Source: Acanthornis magna | Taxonomy: Eukaryota > Chordata > Aves > Passeriformes > Acanthizidae | Length of the DNA stretch: 64,000 bases | Reading direction: 5' to 3' | Assembly: GCA_036785705.1 (NCBI GenBank) | Contig: JAWUZG010000136.1 | Span: 1,612,001 to 1,676,000 of the forward strand | In this document: positions 60,746 to 64,000 of the stretch, in pieces | Layout of the letters: each line of letters starts with the position of its first letter | Numbering within the stretch: position 1 is the stretch's first letter | The notes under the pieces: model-generated | What the model saw: the letters and a program-made list of their open reading frames with translations, nothing else | Databases searched by the model: none | Told to the model about the DNA's origin: nothing | Position numbers and translations under genes: made by a program

Positions 60746-61534
60746 AGATTTAGGATATGTAGCAGGAAGAAGTCAAATATTTCACTGTCTCTGCAATGTG
60801 TTAAGTGCTCTAACAAACTGGAATTTACATTAATCTTCACTAGCTTTTAAGTTGAAATAGACAAATGAATGTGAAATCACCTGAAAACAGTTTTTGAATA
60901 TCCCTTTTTCACCGCTGTAATTTTGCAGGTCACAGGCTTTAGCAAAGGAAATTGAATCCTATAAAGCATTAAAACAAAAAGAAGACAAAGGAAAGAATTC
61001 AAATGAAATCATTAGGAAGTTGTGATAAGTATCAAATCAAAACTGTTTATCTATCAGTCCTCAAAGACAGCAGGGAGGCAAAAAAATAAAGACCTTATCT
61101 CTTAGATATAGTGGTGGATTTAATTTAATTGTGAACAGACGTTCTCAGCTAGGCAGTGGGAATTAATGTCTGGGTGCGAAGAATCAAGTTGGGGAACAGA
61201 ACTTTACATGAATAAGTAACTGAGGTCTAACCCATGACTCTCTGCATCGCTGAAAAAAAGGAGTTTGGGAACAATCTTTATTTTATAGAAGTTCCAGGAA
61301 GACAAATCCTTTGAAAATATGTACACAAAATAACCTGTTAGAGGACATCCATAGTCATGAATTCAAAGCCCACAAACCCACAGACCTGATTGCCTTGTCC
61401 ATCCTGAAGGCTGTTCTCTGCAGGGTCATCAGGTCAGGTTCTGATTGAGTATTTTTCTGTTTCATGGTTAATCATTTCACCTGACGTCTGCATGTTTGAC
61501 ATCTGGGCACGAGTGCTGATGTCTGTCAATGCTG
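60746..61534. other. Unique DNA, nothing recognised
   Basis: AT-rich sequence without a supported gene or repeat. Confidence 0.45.
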
Positions 61535-61796
61535 TTGTAAGAGGAAATGGCCTCAAGCTGCACCAGGACGGTTTAGGCTGGATATTAGGAAAAGTTTCTT
61601 CACTGAAAGGGTGGTTGGGCACAGGAATAGGTGGCTTAGGAAAGTGGTGGAGTCCCCATCCCTGGGGGGATTTAAAAGCCGTGGATGTGGCACTTGGGGA
61701 CATGGTTAAGTGGTGGGCTTGGCAGTCTGGGATAAGGGTTGGACTCGGTGGTCTTAGAGGGCCCTTCCAACCTAAACACTTCCATGAATCTGTGGT
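61535..61796 (+). mobile_element. CR1 LINE 3' fragment (forward)
   Basis: It reads AGAGGAAATGGCCTCAAGCT, GCACCAGGACGGTTTAGGCT, GGATATTAGGAAAAGTTTCT, TGGAGTCCCCATCCCTGGGG, GTGGATGTGGCACTTGGGGA, CATGGTTAAGTGGTGGGCTT, GTTGGACTCGGTGGTCTTAG and CCCTTCCAACCTAAACAC. This is the AAATGGCCTCAAGCTGCACCAGG-type CR1 subfamily and is fairly intact. Confidence 0.95.
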
Positions 61797-61826
61797 TGTC
61801 TCACACTTCCATGCTCTCTCCAGGAA

Positions 61827-61970
61827 ATCCTCACTCCAGACCTTCCCAGAACTGTCTCTGTGCCCATGAACTACTGCCCATTTTCACTCCATGGAGTTAT
61901 CCTCACTCCAGACCTTCCCAACACTGTCTCTGTGTCCATGAAGCAGTACCCATTTTCACTCCGTGGAGTT
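61827..61970 (+). repeat. Exact 72-bp tandem duplication, two copies
   Basis: Copy 1 spans 61827-61898 and copy 2 spans 61899-61970. Both start ATCCTCACTCCAGACCTTCC and end CCATTTTCACTCC then RTGGAGTT. They differ at about eight positions and have no length difference. Because 72 is a multiple of three, frames through it show a 24-residue repeat, but nothing indicates that it is coding. Confidence 0.93.
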
Positions 61971-62467
61971 GAACTTGAAAACACATTGGTGTGGCAGCTC
62001 TTCCTGCCGTACTAGAACCAACGACATGGTTCTCAACAGCAGCGTCACCGAGGGAAAGAGAATTAACGAGCTCCAAGTGAACCAGGGTTGCAGGTTTACC
62101 CAGCTGATATAAAATATGTTGTGATCCTCTGTCGAAGATCATGAATCTGTTAACAATTGGATATGTCTTCAGGTATGCTTGTTAAGAGTGACAAGTGGCT
62201 GTTGTGGGCAGAATGACTCAGTACACACCTGAGGCTCTTTATTCAGGAAACAATGTTCAGATTATGTCAGAAATATCCTTTAGTTCATGATACAGTTTGA
62301 TCCTTCCTTGAAAACATTGACTTTTAAAGGGGTTAAAATCAAACTAGAAGATGAAATGCTTCCGTTACTTAAATCCCAATAGCATAAAGTGACTATTGTA
62401 GCGATATGGCACTGGTCTCCATAAAATAACCTTTTGCCAGGAGCTGAGAAACCCAGCTCTGCCTTCA
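61971..62467. other. Unique DNA, nothing recognised
   Basis: No gene or repeat family recognised between the duplication and the LTR fragment. Confidence 0.45.
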
Positions 62468-62562
62468 CCACTGTGTGTGATGGAGCCCAGTGTTCCTGGA
62501 GATGGCTGAACCCCTGCCTGCCCACGGCGAGCAGTGAATTAATTCCTCGCTTTGCTTTTCTT
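62468..62562 (+). mobile_element. ERV LTR internal fragment (same family as 51588-51779)
   Basis: ACTGTGTGTGATGGAGCCCA, GTGTTCCTGGAGATGGCTGA, ACCCCTGCCTGCCCACGGCG, then GCAGTGAATTAATTCCTCGC and TTTGCTTTTCTTC match the middle-to-3' (R/U5) part of the bird LTR family whose ends are at 51588-51779. That is, it is part of what the latter has lost. Both LTR ends are absent here. Confidence 0.75.
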
Positions 62563-64000
62563 CGAATATAAAAATAGATACGTTGGAATGCATCTATATT
62601 GATTTTTACATATGTTGTGCTCCTATTCAGCCAAAAAAAGTAGCAATTGGAAGCTCTATTGACATTTACATGCTGAAAATGTTTTTCTTGTCAAAGTTAG
62701 CATCCTAAAGAGTTCATTGCAGTGCTATATTCACAAGGATATCACAGGGACTACATCTCAACACACTTTGACATTTAACTCAGTTGCAGAACCAGTGTAG
62801 ATGAATCCTTCTCTTCTTGAATACCTTTGGAATAATCCTGATAGTGTGTCTAATAAAATGGAAGTTTCTCCAAAAAATATTCTCCCTCATTCACCTTGAT
62901 ACAAATAATAAAATAAACTTGGCATAATATTGCATTTCTGACTGTTTATTGTTTGTGTTGAGAATTCCTTCCTTCGCAGATAAGCTTGGCTATCTTTTGT
63001 CAGTAGCCCTTGGAACTTCAAAATGGAATAGTTGTGAGTATGCACATTTTACATTTGCTGTGCAGAAAATCAGACACAGAGCTGATGAGGGAGGGAGGAT
63101 TTGTATTTAGCTTGATTGGAACAGTTCGCCTCCACTTTCTGCTCTGTCTCAAGTTTTTAGTGTGACTTTTGTAGAGTTTTTTCTCCCGGTGCATGCCATA
63201 CTTCTTCCTCAAAAATGGGCAGAGCATGGCTTGGTTTCTTTCACTCTTTTGATATTTAAAATGTGATGCCTTGTTGAAACATTTGCTGCAATGAAGCTCC
63301 AATGTTAGTTCCTTTCGCAAGGAAAATGACAAATATTGTTTGTCTGATGTGAGAAATATGGCATAAAGTGGTGAATTATGTTCCCTTTCAGACCCCCATC
63401 CTGGAATGACAACTCTACTCTTACTCCACCTTTGGTCCCTCTCCCAAAAGCTTGAAACGGTTTACCTTGGAAGCTGGCAGGAGGAGTAACATGAAGAATT
63501 GGACTTATTAGAGCTTCAAATTAGGAATAGCACTAAGCGTATTGAATTCTTTTCTTTCATAGCAGCACATTAGTAAAGAGTCAATTATTAACTCTGTTAC
63601 TTGATTTATTCCAACATTTTGAATGTATTAGAGGTCAATGTGTTTAAGGTTTTTTAAATTTTTTTAAAAATTATTATTTCAAGTGGAAATTAGGTTCTCA
63701 GAGGGTAAGTAGATTATAATAGATCCCAGCGCCTGGGTCCATACACTGGTATGTCAGTAGGATTTATTGTAACTCATACCTTCAGAGAATAAGAATTAAG
63801 TGTAATTTTCACTTTTCATTAATGAGATTATGTGCTGTTCAATAGGTATTTTCAGTGTGATTTGGTAGTGAATTCTTACTGAGCAATTCAGGCTTTGGCT
63901 TTATCAGTGTGGTTTCTTAATTTCTGATCACTTCTTTTTGTGCCTTTCCAATTTGGGCTCACATTCCCGTTTTGATATGCAAATTTATCATCAGATACAG
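62563..64000. other. Unique AT-rich DNA to the window end
   Basis: Nothing recognised. A 104-codon minus-strand open frame (63018-63332) has no known similarity and runs through sequence of ordinary composition. Confidence 0.5.

Noticed and set aside
51588..62562. A provirus bounded by the LTR pieces at 51.6 and 60.7-62.5 kb
   Set aside because: There is no primer-binding site after 51779 and no gag, pol or env-like frame. The interior is AT-rich single-copy sequence with its own CR1.

Overview
The window looks like non-coding DNA from a bird nuclear genome. The main evidence is about eighteen 5'-truncated CR1 (chicken repeat 1) LINE fragments on both strands. Most carry the typical 3' tail: AAGGTC-CTTTCCAACCC-like text, then short ATTCTRTG-type repeats. 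There are also several avian endogenous-retrovirus LTR pieces, including one well-preserved solo LTR. Base composition is AT-rich and repeat content is modest, as expected for avian intergenic or intronic DNA. The species cannot be read from the sequence. A songbird or other neoavian is plausible but is only an inference.

No protein-coding gene, tRNA, rRNA or other RNA gene could be supported. The longest open frames either lie inside tandem repeats whose units lack stops, or are short and unrecognised. The window is best read as a gene desert or one very long intron.

Layout. 1-2.2 kb: AT-rich unique DNA, a purine-rich minisatellite (1614-2010) and a CR1 tail abutting it. 2.2-18 kb: mostly unique DNA with two reverse-strand CR1 pieces and one possible retroviral LTR near 11 kb. 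18.2-19.6 kb: a reverse-strand CR1 and a 902-bp CCCTGTTT array with GGG runs on the minus strand and a nested higher-order structure. 21-31 kb: a series of forward-strand CR1 tails, the longest being 24945-25622. 31484-31978: solo LTR with TG...CA ends and a perfect 6-bp target duplication. 36-37 kb: a second LTR type followed by an old CR1. 41-50 kb: more CR1, including a reverse-strand copy inside a forward-strand one (46568-47027). 51-63 kb: three fragments of one LTR family in the same orientation, two CR1 tails, a 72-bp tandem duplication and a 22-bp perfect palindrome.

No genes work together here. The most interesting items are the two strand-asymmetric minisatellites, above all the CCCTGTTT array with potential for G-quadruplexes, and the solo LTR, which keeps a CpG-rich, CCAAT-box-rich promoter. 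I found no previously undescribed coding system. Boundaries of repeats were set by eye from remembered consensus text and may be off by 10-20 bases unless stated to be exact.
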